From the NCBI GenBank assembly GCA_947085815.1, contig CAMTXU010000013.1, forward strand, positions 1 to 64,000: 64,000 nucleotides of DNA. The letters run 5' to 3'. Origin of the DNA: Fen-1258 sp947085815 (lineage in GTDB: Bacteria > Bacteroidota > Ignavibacteria > Ignavibacteriales > Melioribacteraceae). The notes beneath the pieces are model-generated. The model was given only the letters and a program-made list of their open reading frames with translations, was not told where the DNA came from and did not search any database. Positions 18,068-26,904 of the stretch are shown here, in pieces. The position numbers were made by a program, and so were the translations under genes. Each line of letters starts with the position of its first letter. The stretch's first letter is position 1.

Positions 18068-19131
18068 GCTAAATTACTCACTGCCAATTGTCCGCATGCA
18101 GCCGCAATATCATCGCCTTGAGTTTCTCGAATCATAACTGTAATGTTATTATTGCGAAGCATATCAGCAAAAATTTGAATCTTATCAAGAGATGTTGGGT
18201 GAAGCTCGGCAGAAATTCCGCTAGGATTTATATGAGCAATACTATTAAATGGAATGATATTGATCTTTGAAGGAAGTGAACTGCAAAGGACTGTTAATGC
18301 TTTCACGTCTTTAAGACTATCATTTAGATCTTTCAGCATCGTGTACTCGAAAGTTATGCGTGTTTTGGTCTTCTTAGCGTAATATTTAAGCGCTTCTACA
18401 TTTTGTTTTAGAGAATATTTTTTGTTGATCGGCATTATTCGGGTACGGGTCTCCTCGAAAGCGGAATGAAGAGAAAACGCAAGTTTAACCCGTAAATTTC
18501 TATCGGCAAGATCAATTATCTTAGGTGCGATCCCCGCTGTTGAAACCGTGATGCGTTTGCGGCTTAATCCTTTTGTTAACTCATGAGTAAAAATTTCGAT
18601 GCTGCTTAATGTATTCTCATAATTCAACAGCGGCTCACCCATTCCCATAAAAACAATATTAGTAATATTTTCCTTCCCATATTCTTTCGCCGCTATAAGA
18701 TATTGGTCAACTACTTCTCCCGGTGTAAGATTTCTTTTATATCCCATTAGACCCGTAGCGCAAAATTTACAATCGAGCGGACATCCAACCTGCGTAGAAA
18801 TACAAAGTGTATTTCTATCCTTCTCGGGAATCACAACAGATTCGATTTTCCGGTTATCATGTGTCGCGAATAGATATTTTTTTGTCCCGGTTGATTTCGA
18901 ATCTTGAGTTTCAGCTAAATTTAAAGTTTGCAGTTCACAATTGTTGGTTAGTTTTTGCCGGAGTTCTTTGGGAAGATTTTCCATTTCCGAAAAATCAGTT
19001 GAGAGATGGTTGTACATCCAGTTGAATACCTGTTGCGCACGGAATTTAGGCTCCTCGATCGAAACAAAGTAATCCGTTAACTCGGAAAGGGTTAAGCCCT
19101 TTAGCTGTATCTTTTTTTCACTTGCGTTCAT
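18010..19131 (-). CDS. rlmN: 23S rRNA (adenine2503-C2)-methyltransferase RlmN
   Basis: A 373-residue radical SAM enzyme. The cluster motif CKFCATG near residue 120, MGMGEPLLN, RKRITVSTAGI and the C-terminal ACGQL with its Cys are all present. It methylates A2503 in 23S rRNA and A37 in some tRNAs. About 20 residues after ACGQL are unlike the family, and this tail runs across the end of the convergent mocA gene; it may be a recently extended C-terminus. No terminator is visible between the two genes. Confidence 0.95.
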   Translation of the reverse strand: MNASEKKIQLKGLTLSELTDYFVSIEEPKFRAQQVFNWMYNHLSTDFSEMENLPKELRQKLTNNCELQTLNLAETQDSKSTGTKKYLFATHDNRKIESVVIPEKDRNTLCISTQVGCPLDCKFCATGLMGYKRNLTPGEVVDQYLIAAKEYGKENITNIVFMGMGEPLLNYENTLSSIEIFTHELTKGLSRKRITVSTAGIAPKIIDLADRNLRVKLAFSLHSAFEETRTRIMPINKKYSLKQNVEALKYYAKKTKTRITFEYTMLKDLNDSLKDVKALTVLCSSLPSKINIIPFNSIAHINPSGISAELHPTSLDKIQIFADMLRNNNITVMIRETQGDDIAAACGQLAVSNLAHSDTNDFKSSGVSKSFSI

Positions 19132-19332
19132 CTGTTACAAATATAAGTATGAAGTTGCATAGAGACAAAATTGCTATCGGATATGCAATTTGAATTCCGA
19201 CTTTAAAATAGTTTCCTCATTTCAACCGACAAATAGTGCATCTATTTGACTAAAGAGAAAGTTTGTAATTTGGAGAGGCATTCTTTAGTTTACACATAAA
19301 TTGAAAAAAATAAATCAGATTTTGGAGATAAC

Positions 19333-20475
19333 ATGAATTTTGAATTAACCGAAGAGCAATTAATGATTCAGCAGACTGCACGTGAGTTTGCGCAATCTGA
19401 AATCGCACCTACAGCTGTCCAACGCGATATAGAAGCAAAATTTCCGTCAGAATTAATTAAAAAATTAGGAGACCTTGGTTTTATGGGAATGATGGTCTCT
19501 CCCCAGTATGATGGCGCAGGTTTAGATGCCGTCAGTTATGTCTTGGCGATGATAGAAATTTCTAAAGTTGATGCTAGTCTTGGAGTAATCATGTCCGTTA
19601 ACAATTCCCTGGTGTGTTACGGATTGGAAAAATGGGGAAGTGATTTCATTAAAGACAAATATTTGAAACCACTTGCGCGCGGAGAAAAATTGGGAGCGTT
19701 TGCACTTTCAGAGCCCGAGGCTGGAAGTGATGCCACTCATCAACAAACTACTGCAGTTAAAGATGGCGATCATTGGGTTATTAATGGAATGAAAAATTGG
19801 ATTACTAATGGAATTTCAGCCGATTATTTTCTTGTTGTCACTCAGACTGATAAAGAAAAAGCTCATCACGGAATTACAACTTTTTTAGTAGAGAAAGGTA
19901 CTCCGGGTTTCGGGCATGGAATTAAAGAGGATAAACTTGGTATTCGCAGCAGCGATACTTGTTCTCTAACATTTGATAATTGCAGAGTGCCGGAAGAAAA
20001 TATTATATGGGAAGTGGGTAAGGGGTTTAATTTTGCGATGAATACTCTTAACGGCGGAAGAGTTGGAATTGCGTCTCAAGCAGTCGGAATTGCCGAGGGG
20101 GCACTCGAAGTTTCAGCAAAGTATGCAAAGACCAGAAAAGCATTCGGAACTGAAATTGCTCATCATCAAGCAATTCAATTCAAACTTGCCGATATGTCAA
20201 CTAAAGTTGAAGCCGCCAAACTTTTAACTCTTCAAGCGGCGGCATTGAAAGATGCAGGCAAAAAACATGTTAAAGAATCTGCAATGGCAAAATTATATGC
20301 CTCAAAGATCGCGGTTGAATGCGCCCTCGAAGCCATTCAAATTCACGGCGGATACGGTTATGTAAGAGAATATTTGGTTGAGAGATATTTGCGCGATGCA
20401 AAAATTACTGAGATTTACGAAGGAACTTCTGAAATTCAGAGAATAGTAATTGCAAGAGAACTTTTGAAAGACTAA
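19333..20475 (+). CDS. Short-chain acyl-CoA dehydrogenase
   Basis: A 380-residue flavoprotein of the acyl-CoA dehydrogenase family. It has ALSEPEAGSDA near residue 127, the FAD-stacking WITNG, RVGIASQAVG, and the C-terminal IHGGYGY and YEGTSEIQR, where the Glu is the catalytic base. Length and motifs fit butyryl/short-chain acyl-CoA dehydrogenase, which oxidises acyl-CoA in beta-oxidation or runs in reverse with electron bifurcation. No EtfAB genes are adjacent, so direction cannot be inferred. A good SD (TTTGGAGATAAC) precedes the ATG. Confidence 0.92.
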   Translation: MNFELTEEQLMIQQTAREFAQSEIAPTAVQRDIEAKFPSELIKKLGDLGFMGMMVSPQYDGAGLDAVSYVLAMIEISKVDASLGVIMSVNNSLVCYGLEKWGSDFIKDKYLKPLARGEKLGAFALSEPEAGSDATHQQTTAVKDGDHWVINGMKNWITNGISADYFLVVTQTDKEKAHHGITTFLVEKGTPGFGHGIKEDKLGIRSSDTCSLTFDNCRVPEENIIWEVGKGFNFAMNTLNGGRVGIASQAVGIAEGALEVSAKYAKTRKAFGTEIAHHQAIQFKLADMSTKVEAAKLLTLQAAALKDAGKKHVKESAMAKLYASKIAVECALEAIQIHGGYGYVREYLVERYLRDAKITEIYEGTSEIQRIVIARELLKD

Positions 20476-20480
20476 AGAGA

Positions 20481-20801
20481 ATGAGATTTATGAAAAAGGA
20501 ATTGAATAAGGCGATCGAGGTTATTAAAGAGATTGCAGATCCCGACAAAATAATTTTGTTTGGTTCACATGCTAAAGGAAAATCAAATTTTGACAGTGAT
20601 ATAGATTTGCTTGTCTTGAAAAGAGAAGTTAAAAACCGAAGAGAATTAGCTCAAAAAATTTATCTGAATTTCATTGATATTGGTGCACCTGTTGATGTTA
20701 TTGTTGAAGACCCTGTAGAGTCTGAAATAAAAAAGAAGGACCCTTTTCTTATATATAAGGAAATAGCTGAGAGCGGTAAGGTTGTGTATGAAAGAAATTA
20801 A
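20481..20801 (+). CDS. MntA-like minimal nucleotidyltransferase (antitoxin type)
   Basis: A 106-residue nucleotidyltransferase of the MNT family with the signature GSHAKGKSNFDSDIDLL (GS-X10-DxD), which binds metal and NTP. In MntA/HepT pairs this protein AMPylates and neutralises the HEPN toxin encoded next to it. An alternative ATG lies at 20490. Its 3' end overlaps the start of a HEPN reading frame at 20788 by 14 bases, the normal gene order. Since the partner appears internally deleted, this antitoxin may now be an orphan. Confidence 0.8.
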   Translation: MRFMKKELNKAIEVIKEIADPDKIILFGSHAKGKSNFDSDIDLLVLKREVKNRRELAQKIYLNFIDIGAPVDVIVEDPVESEIKKKDPFLIYKEIAESGKVVYERN

Positions 20802-20961
20802 GAAAGCTAAGGAATGGTTAGACAGAGCCAAGAGGTTAACTGATTACGCTGTTGAGACTAGGTATCCTGCAGATCTTGAACCGGTAACTGAGAATGAATA
20901 TAAAACTGTGATTAAAATTGCAGAAGAAGTTTTTGAATCGATTGATCAAATAATAAAATGA
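20788..20961 (+). pseudogene. HEPN (HepT-like) toxin remnant with internal deletion
   Basis: A 57-residue frame whose first 15 residues (KKAKEWLDRAKR) look like a HEPN first helix and whose remainder (LTDYAVETRYPAD...EEVFESIDQII) looks like the C-terminal helix of the same family. The middle ~65-75 residues, including the RX4-6H RNase active site, are absent. Intact HEPN partners are about 125-135 residues. The frame joins without a stop, which points to a clean internal deletion. It overlaps both the MntA-like gene and the YidD-like gene (ATGA). Confidence 0.65.
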
Positions 20962-21380
20962 TGGCTCGACTGTTAATTTCTTTTTTGTTCATAACCGAAA
21001 TCTCATGTGCCCAAACTGAGCGGGTGAAGTGGGAATCTCAACAAGTTTCGTATGAACTTCCCGCTCTTCAACATCACTATTATACAATTGATAAATCAAG
21101 TTTCGGTTTGTCTATTCTTTCAGTTGCTCGTAACGCATATTACTTTTTTATTTCTGATCTTGATGGCGATAATTGTGCATTTTCACCATCATGTTCAACA
21201 TTCTATCTTCAAGCCATCAAGGAAACAAGTGTTTTTAAAGGAACTCTTATGTTTGCTGACCGATTCACGCGCGATATAAATTTTTTTAAGGGGTCGGGTC
21301 ATTATCTGTTGTTGCCGTCCAATAAATTTTTCGATCCCCCTTATAACTACACTCTTCATTCAGAAAAAATAAAATACTGA
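20958..21380 (+). CDS. yidD: YidD-domain protein with N-terminal signal sequence
   Basis: A 140-residue protein. Residues about 60-125 match the YidD (haemolysin-like, membrane insertion efficiency factor) domain: CAFSPSCSTFYLQAI and a following helix with FADRFTRDIN. Ordinary YidD is 70-85 residues and has an N-terminal amphipathic helix; here the domain follows a hydrophobic leader (LLISFLFITEISC) and a short linker, so the protein is probably exported or membrane-anchored. It precedes two TPR membrane proteins 7 bases downstream, which may be functional partners. Start overlaps the HEPN remnant. Confidence 0.75.
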   Translation: MMARLLISFLFITEISCAQTERVKWESQQVSYELPALQHHYYTIDKSSFGLSILSVARNAYYFFISDLDGDNCAFSPSCSTFYLQAIKETSVFKGTLMFADRFTRDINFFKGSGHYLLLPSNKFFDPPYNYTLHSEKIKY

Positions 21381-21387
21381 TCCTCAC

Positions 21388-22287
21388 GTGAATCTATCGA
21401 AAATTCAAGAAATATTTTCTGCACAAAGCAAAAACTATCTTATATTATTCGCACTATTCATTTTGCCATTTACAATTTCTTTGAGTCAAATTAGTTCCGA
21501 TAATAATTTGTTGTCTCCCAAGAACCGATTAAAATTTGGCGACTATTTGTACAAAGAAAAAGACTATTTACGCGCCGCGGGTGAGTATAAAGAGTATCTT
21601 AAGACGAGCAATAATGATACGGTTCAGTTCAAATTTGCGAACAGTTTTTTTAAAATTGGACGGTTCATAGAAGCTACCGACAATTTTAAGGGATTGTTTT
21701 TTAACTCTTTGCTCTCCGAAGAAGCAAGATTAATGTTTTATGAATCAAATTTTTTCCGAAACAATTTTAAGACTTTTCGGGAACTTGCAGATCAGTCAAA
21801 TTATAAGACAGTTAAGTACCATGACGAAATTGAACGATTAAAATTCACTACATATTTTTTTGACGATGCCATTCTTCCGGATGAAAATATAATACTCAAA
21901 CCTTTTCCGGACTCGGTTCAATCTCAGTTATCACAGTTCTATTATCAGAAAAAATTTCCAAAGCAAAAGAGCATTACAACTGCGGCAATCTTTTCTGCAA
22001 TAATTCCTGGTGCCGGAAAAATTTACACTGGAGAAATTGGTGATGGAATAACTACTTTCATTTCAACCGCGTTATCCGCCTATTTAGCATATACAAATTT
22101 TAATGCGGACCATCAATTTAGAGGCTGGCTATTTACAGGTCTTACAGCGTTTTTTTACGGCGGCTCTATTTACGGTTCAGCAGCCTCGGCTCAAATTTAT
22201 AATGCCCGTATCCGTTTCAATTTTGAGAATGAAGTCAAAGTGTACTTTGAACAGCGGGACTACTTTTTGCCAAAGATTGATTTCTAA
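21388..22287 (+). CDS. TPR-like exported/membrane protein with PGAGKIYTG motif
   Basis: A 299-residue protein with an N-terminal hydrophobic segment (LILFALFILPFTISL), a helical TPR-like region (residues about 45-130; YLRAAGEYKEYLKT, GRFIEATDNF) and a C-terminal membrane part beginning with AIIPGAGKIYTGEIGDG, with two or three hydrophobic stretches. It starts at GTG. The same layout occurs in the next gene, so the two are paralogues. The PGAG-x-Y-x-G loop resembles DUF5683-type envelope proteins; the function is unknown. YidD next door suggests a role in the cell envelope. Confidence 0.6.
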   Translation: MNLSKIQEIFSAQSKNYLILFALFILPFTISLSQISSDNNLLSPKNRLKFGDYLYKEKDYLRAAGEYKEYLKTSNNDTVQFKFANSFFKIGRFIEATDNFKGLFFNSLLSEEARLMFYESNFFRNNFKTFRELADQSNYKTVKYHDEIERLKFTTYFFDDAILPDENIILKPFPDSVQSQLSQFYYQKKFPKQKSITTAAIFSAIIPGAGKIYTGEIGDGITTFISTALSAYLAYTNFNADHQFRGWLFTGLTAFFYGGSIYGSAASAQIYNARIRFNFENEVKVYFEQRDYFLPKIDF

Positions 22288-22288
22288 G

Positions 22289-23125
22289 ATGAATATCCGA
22301 TTATCAATTATATCGTTTCTCCTCCTTTTTTCTCTCGTTTCAAAAGGGCAGGATCATTTAACGCTATGGTATAATCACGCAAATAATTTATTCAACAATA
22401 AGCTCCACTATGACGCGGTTACAGAATATAAGCGCGTTCTTTTTTTTGATTCAACCAAATCATATCACTATTCCGCCAACTATAAAATTGGTGAAAGCTA
22501 TAAAGCGGGCGCTAAGTTTGATGAAGCGATCCGATATTTTTCTTTTGCAGAATTAAACGCCCGGGACAGAGAAGAAATCTTCCAAACAAAAGCGCAGATC
22601 ATTCGCGCAAATATTCTTAGAAAGACCACGGCACGTGCTGTTCAATTGTGCGATGAGTTAGAGAAAGATGGACGTTTTGTAGATAAGAGAGATACAATTA
22701 ATTATTGGCGAGGCTGGGCTTTTATGTTTGCCAATGAATGGCAAAGTGCCGCAAATTCTTTTGCATTAATAAATCCCTCTCACGAGCTGAAATTATTAGC
22801 TGAACGGACAGAAAAAGCCAAAGTTTCTGTAACATTTGCAAAGGTAATTTCATATATTTTGCCCGGCGCAGGCGCAATCTATTCCGGAAAGTTTTTATCC
22901 GGATTGATGTCTTTGGGATGGAATGCTCTTGCCGGATATTGGACGATCAATTCATTCATCGAAAAAAGAGCTTTCGATGGAATTGTTGTTGGAGAACTTG
23001 TTTGGCTCCGCTTTTACCGAGGCGCCATTCGAAACGCTGAAGATATTGCAATCGAAAAAAATTTAGAGACAGCAAACAAATCTTTACGATTTCTACAGAA
23101 CGAATATAAAGGAATTAAACCGTGA
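22289..23125 (+). CDS. TPR-like exported/membrane protein, paralogue of the preceding gene
   Basis: A 278-residue protein with a clear signal peptide (LSIISFLLLFSLVSKGQ), TPR-like helices (YDAVTEYKRVLFF, FDEAIRYFSFAEL) and a C-terminal hydrophobic region with ILPGAGAIYSGKFLSG, matching the motif in its upstream neighbour. The ATG at 22289 is chosen because the signal peptide starts there; an upstream in-frame extension would overlap the previous gene by 185 bases. It follows the previous stop by one base and its own stop overlaps the GTG of the ACT gene. Role unknown, probably at the inner membrane/periplasm. Confidence 0.6.
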   Translation: MNIRLSIISFLLLFSLVSKGQDHLTLWYNHANNLFNNKLHYDAVTEYKRVLFFDSTKSYHYSANYKIGESYKAGAKFDEAIRYFSFAELNARDREEIFQTKAQIIRANILRKTTARAVQLCDELEKDGRFVDKRDTINYWRGWAFMFANEWQSAANSFALINPSHELKLLAERTEKAKVSVTFAKVISYILPGAGAIYSGKFLSGLMSLGWNALAGYWTINSFIEKRAFDGIVVGELVWLRFYRGAIRNAEDIAIEKNLETANKSLRFLQNEYKGIKP

Positions 23126-23547
23126 AGCTTTCAGAAGATAAAATTAGGAAAATTACATTCGAGACAATTAGCGAGTTGGGCGAAAAAGCAACTCCAGAAG
23201 CTGTAAAAGAAGCCGTACGCAGACGGGTTGAAAGTATGGGAGACGATTATAAGTTTGAGAAGGGGGATGCTTCATCAGGCCGCGTAATATTAACTTCTTT
23301 CGGGTTGAATCACCCCGGAATTGTAGCCGGTGTTACAAAAGCATTGAGCGATGCTAACTGCGATATTCAAGACCTGAGCCAAAAACTTCTTGGCGATTTC
23401 TATACTATGATTATGGTCATAGATATTACCTCATCTCAAAAAGATCTGAAAGAAATTCAAGAGGAGATGAACAAAGTTGCAGAATTGCTCAAAATAAAAA
23501 TTTATTTACAGCACGAAGATGTGTTTAGATATATGCACAGAATATGA
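23122..23547 (+). CDS. ACT-domain regulatory protein (UPF0237/GcvR-like)
   Basis: A 141-residue protein. The N-terminal 45 residues are helical (EDKIRKITFETISEL) and the rest is an ACT domain: VILTSFGLNHPGIVAGVTKALSD, then ANCDIQDLSQKLLGDFYTMIMVIDI. ACT domains bind amino acids. This protein type is normally followed directly by the DUF711 gene, as here, although a broken four-helix-bundle gene now separates them. GTG start overlaps the previous stop (GTGA). Confidence 0.82.
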   Translation: MKLSEDKIRKITFETISELGEKATPEAVKEAVRRRVESMGDDYKFEKGDASSGRVILTSFGLNHPGIVAGVTKALSDANCDIQDLSQKLLGDFYTMIMVIDITSSQKDLKEIQEEMNKVAELLKIKIYLQHEDVFRYMHRI

Positions 23548-23609
23548 AAATCGTCTGTCGTCCGGTGTTGATAGTCAGTTGATTAAAAACTAAACATTGG
23601 AGCGATGAT

Positions 23610-23993
23610 ATGAAAGCGAATTTTGAATCTTTAAGAATTTATAAGTCATCGGAAAATTTAGCTGATATAATTTGGGAAATCGTTATTACTTGAGGAAAGT
23701 TTGAGAAAAGCACAATTGGATCTCAAATAGTAAGATCAGCGGATAGTATTGGTGCAAATATAGCGGAAGGCAACGGAAGAGGAACTTTTAATGAGAATAA
23801 AAGATTTGCTAAAATTGCCCGTGGTTCTTTAAATGAAACAATGCATTGGTTAAGAAGAGCCGTGAAGAGAAAGCTTCTAACCAAGACACAAATTGAAAAA
23901 CTTAAAATTATTCTTGATGAACTTAGTCCTAAACTTGGTGAGTATATTAATTCGATCGGATATTCTAAACATCGATCAACTGAAAATGAATAG
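23610..23993 (+). pseudogene. Four-helix bundle protein (23S rRNA-intervening-sequence type) with in-frame TGA
   Basis: One frame across 128 codons gives a typical four-helix bundle/rRNA-IVS protein: FESLRIYKSSENLADIIWEI, then FEKSTIGSQIVRSADSIGAN, IAEGNGR and ARGSLNETMHWL. It is interrupted by a TGA at 23691-23693 (codon 28) at a place where the family usually has Trp (WxxFexxT), so a single TGG-to-TGA change broke it. A short N-terminal peptide would be the only product unless the stop is read through. Its flanks share GTCAGTTG in opposite orientation (about 23574 and 24018), perhaps insertion ends. Confidence 0.75.
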
Positions 23994-24031
23994 TCAACTA
24001 ACTGCTAACAACCAACAACTGACAAAATAAT

Positions 24032-25393
24032 ATGCCATACGAATTTGAAGAAATTCTCGAAACTATCCGGATGACGGAGATTGAACATTTTGATATCAGA
24101 ACTGTTACTTTGGGCATTAGTCTGAGAGATTGCCACGACCGCAATATTGAAGTAACAAAGCAAAAAATATATGATAAGATTCTCCGCTATGGAAAACATC
24201 ATGTAGAATACGCGAAAGAAGTTGAAGCTCAGTATGGAATTTCCATCGCTAATAAGCGTGTTTCAATTACACCGGTGTCGATTCCGTTCGACTCCTGCAA
24301 TATGGAAGAATTTATTGAGATTGCCAAAACATTAGATCAAGCCGCTGAGGATATTGGAATAGATTACATCGCCGGATTTTCCGCTCTTGTGCAGAAAGGA
24401 ATGACTAATGGTGAGCGTGAATTAATTAAAGCAATTCCTTACGCGCTTTCCCAGACCAAGAGAGTTTGTTCAAGCGTAAATATTGGCTCTACAAAAGCCG
24501 GCATCAATATGGACGCTGTAAATATGATGAGCGAGGCTATCAAACTTACTGCGGAGCTGACTAAAGAAAGAGACTCCATTGGCTGCGCAAAACTTGTCGT
24601 TTTTGCAAATGCCGTCGAGGATAATCCATTTGTAGCCGGTGCATTTCATGGAGTGACAGAACCCGAAGTAGTTCTAAATGTTGGTATCAGCGGACCCGGT
24701 GTTGTACTTGAAGCCATACGCGAAGCCGGAAATGTTGATCTGCAGCAGCTCTCCGAAGTAATTAAGAAAACCATTTTCAAAATAACCCGAGCGGGTGAAC
24801 TTATCGGAAGAAAAGTTGCGGAGAAACATGGAATACCTTTCGGTATTGTTGACATCTCCTTAGCTCCTACTCCGGCTGAAGGTGACAGCATTGGAGATAT
24901 ACTGATTGCTATGGGAGTTGAAGATGTTGGTGCGCCCGGAACAATTGCCGCTCTTGCCATGTTGAATGATTCGGTTAAGAAAGCCGGATTAATGGCAAGT
25001 TCATCAGTCGGCGGTATGAGCGGAGCATTCATACCTGTGAGTGAGGATATGGCGATGATTCGCGCCGTTCAAGCGGGAAATCTTTCTTTAGAAAAATTAG
25101 AAGCTATGACAGCCGTTTGTTCTGTTGGTCTTGATATGATAGCTGTTCCGGGTGATACAACGGCTACAACAATTGCAGGTATTATCGCAGATGAAGCCGC
25201 CATAGGAATTATTAATGATAAAACAACTGCGGTTAGAATTATTCCTGCTTACGGTAAAAAAGTAGGCGAGATGGTCGATTATGGAGGATTGCTCGGAAAG
25301 GCACCAATTATGGAAGTCCGGACAATTAGCTGTGCCGGATTTGTTGGTCGTGGCGGAAGAATACCCGCGCCAATGAGGAGCTTAACTAATTAA
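24032..25393 (+). CDS. DUF711/UPF0210 family protein (PFL-like)
   Basis: A 453-residue protein with the conserved pattern of the UPF0210 family, including RTVTLGISLRDC near residue 24, GFSALVQKGMT, VNIGSTKAGINMDAV, NVGISGPGVV near 213 and AVPGDTTATTIAGII. The family is glycine-rich and enzyme-like but its reaction is not known to me. It is usually paired with the ACT-domain protein located upstream, which probably senses an amino acid and controls it. Stop at 25391. Confidence 0.85.
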   Translation: MPYEFEEILETIRMTEIEHFDIRTVTLGISLRDCHDRNIEVTKQKIYDKILRYGKHHVEYAKEVEAQYGISIANKRVSITPVSIPFDSCNMEEFIEIAKTLDQAAEDIGIDYIAGFSALVQKGMTNGERELIKAIPYALSQTKRVCSSVNIGSTKAGINMDAVNMMSEAIKLTAELTKERDSIGCAKLVVFANAVEDNPFVAGAFHGVTEPEVVLNVGISGPGVVLEAIREAGNVDLQQLSEVIKKTIFKITRAGELIGRKVAEKHGIPFGIVDISLAPTPAEGDSIGDILIAMGVEDVGAPGTIAALAMLNDSVKKAGLMASSSVGGMSGAFIPVSEDMAMIRAVQAGNLSLEKLEAMTAVCSVGLDMIAVPGDTTATTIAGIIADEAAIGIINDKTTAVRIIPAYGKKVGEMVDYGGLLGKAPIMEVRTISCAGFVGRGGRIPAPMRSLTN

Positions 25394-25474
25394 TTTTCTT
25401 GCGGCGCTGTTCATTTATTAAAAATATCTCTATTTACTATTGAATGTAACTATACTTTTCAAAAAGGAGGAGAA

Positions 25475-26080
25475 ATGAGTAAAGGCTTAAAGATCGGTCT
25501 GGGGATTCTTGGAGTATTAGTTCTTTTTATTTTTCTCACCGTATCGTGGGCAACGGGCAAATATAATACATTTGTTGGATTGAATGAGAACGTTAAATCT
25601 GCATGGAGCCAGGTTGAAAACGTTTACCAGCGCAGATCCGATCTCGTCCCTAATTTGGTTGCTACAGTAAAAGGAGTTGCTAACTTCGAAAAAGAAACTT
25701 ATACAGCGGTCACGGAAGCTCGTGCTAAAGTTGGGCAGATCAAACTCACATCCGATCAACTCAGCGATCCGGCAATGATTCAAAAATTCCAGGCTGCGCA
25801 GGATGGTTTAGGAAGCGCTCTTTCACGCCTTCTCGTAGTTTCGGAAAATTATCCTCAACTAAAAGCAAATGAAAATTTCTTACAGCTTCAAGCTCAGTTG
25901 GAAGGAACAGAAAATAGAATTACGGTTGAACGACAAAAATACAATACAATTGCAGCAGAATACAATACCGCCATCAAACGATTTCCCGGAGTTATTGTAG
26001 CAAACTTTGGCGGTTTCAAGGAAAAAGAATATTTCAAAGCTGACGCCGGGACAGAACAAGCTCCAAAGGTTCAGTTTTAA
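25475..26080 (+). CDS. lemA: LemA family protein
   Basis: A 201-residue protein with one N-terminal transmembrane helix (ILGVLVLFIFLTVSW) followed by the extended helical LemA domain: WSQVENVYQRRSDLVPNLV, ETYTAVTEARAKV and RQKYNTIAAEYNTAIKRFPG. It is anchored in the inner membrane with most of the chain outside. The ATG is preceded by the strong SD AAAGGAGGAG. It forms an operon with the TPM-domain gene 38 bases downstream, a common pair of unknown precise role. Confidence 0.95.
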   Translation: MSKGLKIGLGILGVLVLFIFLTVSWATGKYNTFVGLNENVKSAWSQVENVYQRRSDLVPNLVATVKGVANFEKETYTAVTEARAKVGQIKLTSDQLSDPAMIQKFQAAQDGLGSALSRLLVVSENYPQLKANENFLQLQAQLEGTENRITVERQKYNTIAAEYNTAIKRFPGVIVANFGGFKEKEYFKADAGTEQAPKVQF

Positions 26081-26121
26081 TAACGTAGAGCTAAGAGTTT
26101 AGAACATAGAGCGGATACTTG

Positions 26122-26838
26122 ATGAAAAAAATAGTTTTCTTTTTTTTAGTACCAATATTATTTCTGAAAGCTCAAATTGAGTTTCCGGTACTCAAGAATT
26201 ACGCTAATGATTTCACCAATACATTATCAAGTTCTGAACTATACACTCTAAACTCTGCACTCAAACAATTTGATGATTCCACCTCAAATCAGATTGTCTT
26301 CCTGATGATTCAAAGCCTTGGTGGTTATTCACTCGAGAGTTATACTTACGAAACTGCTGCCAAGAATCAAATCGGATCCAAAAAAAATAATAATGGAGTT
26401 CTATTCTTTGTATCAAAAGATGACCGCAAGATGAGAATCGAAGTCGGGTATGGACTAGAGGGAACTCTCCCGGATGCACTTACAAGTTCAATTCAGCGGA
26501 ATGAAGTCCGACCATATTTTAAGCAGGGTGATTATTATTCAGGAATTGTAGCCGGTCTGAATGCAATCTTTGCTGCCACACGTGGGGAATATAAAGGTGA
26601 AAGGAAAGATAAAAGTGAAAAAGGAAAAGGGTTTCCATTCATATTTATAGTGATACTGATTGTTATTCTCTCGTCAATTTTTAGAAAAGGGGGAGGCAGT
26701 GGAGGCGGTGGAATTCTGCCTTGGATTATTTTGGGTTCTATGACTGGCGGACGCAGAAGTAGCGGAGGTGGAGGATTTGGCGGATTTTCGGGGGGTGGCG
26801 GCTCTTTCGGCGGCGGCGGTTCCAGCGGAAGTTGGTAA
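26122..26838 (+). CDS. TPM-domain (YgcG-like) membrane protein with Gly-rich tail
   Basis: A 238-residue protein: signal peptide (VFFFLVPILFLKAQ), TPM domain (residues about 20-150, with NQIVFLMIQSLGG and RKMRIEVGYGLEGTLPD), one transmembrane helix (FPFIFIVILIVILSSIF) and a C-terminal low-complexity tail of GGG/SGGG repeats ending in SSGSW. This is the standard TPM/YgcG build and the usual LemA partner. ATG 26122 is preferred to the TTG three bases earlier. It is likely exposed on the periplasmic side of the inner membrane. Confidence 0.9.
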   Translation: MKKIVFFFLVPILFLKAQIEFPVLKNYANDFTNTLSSSELYTLNSALKQFDDSTSNQIVFLMIQSLGGYSLESYTYETAAKNQIGSKKNNNGVLFFVSKDDRKMRIEVGYGLEGTLPDALTSSIQRNEVRPYFKQGDYYSGIVAGLNAIFAATRGEYKGERKDKSEKGKGFPFIFIVILIVILSSIFRKGGGSGGGGILPWIILGSMTGGRRSSGGGGFGGFSGGGGSFGGGGSSGSW

Positions 26839-26904
26839 TTTCATTTCATTAAAGTCTTATTTGTCTTGAAGTTCTAACCTTGTTTTAGTATTATTTCGCC
26901 CACA

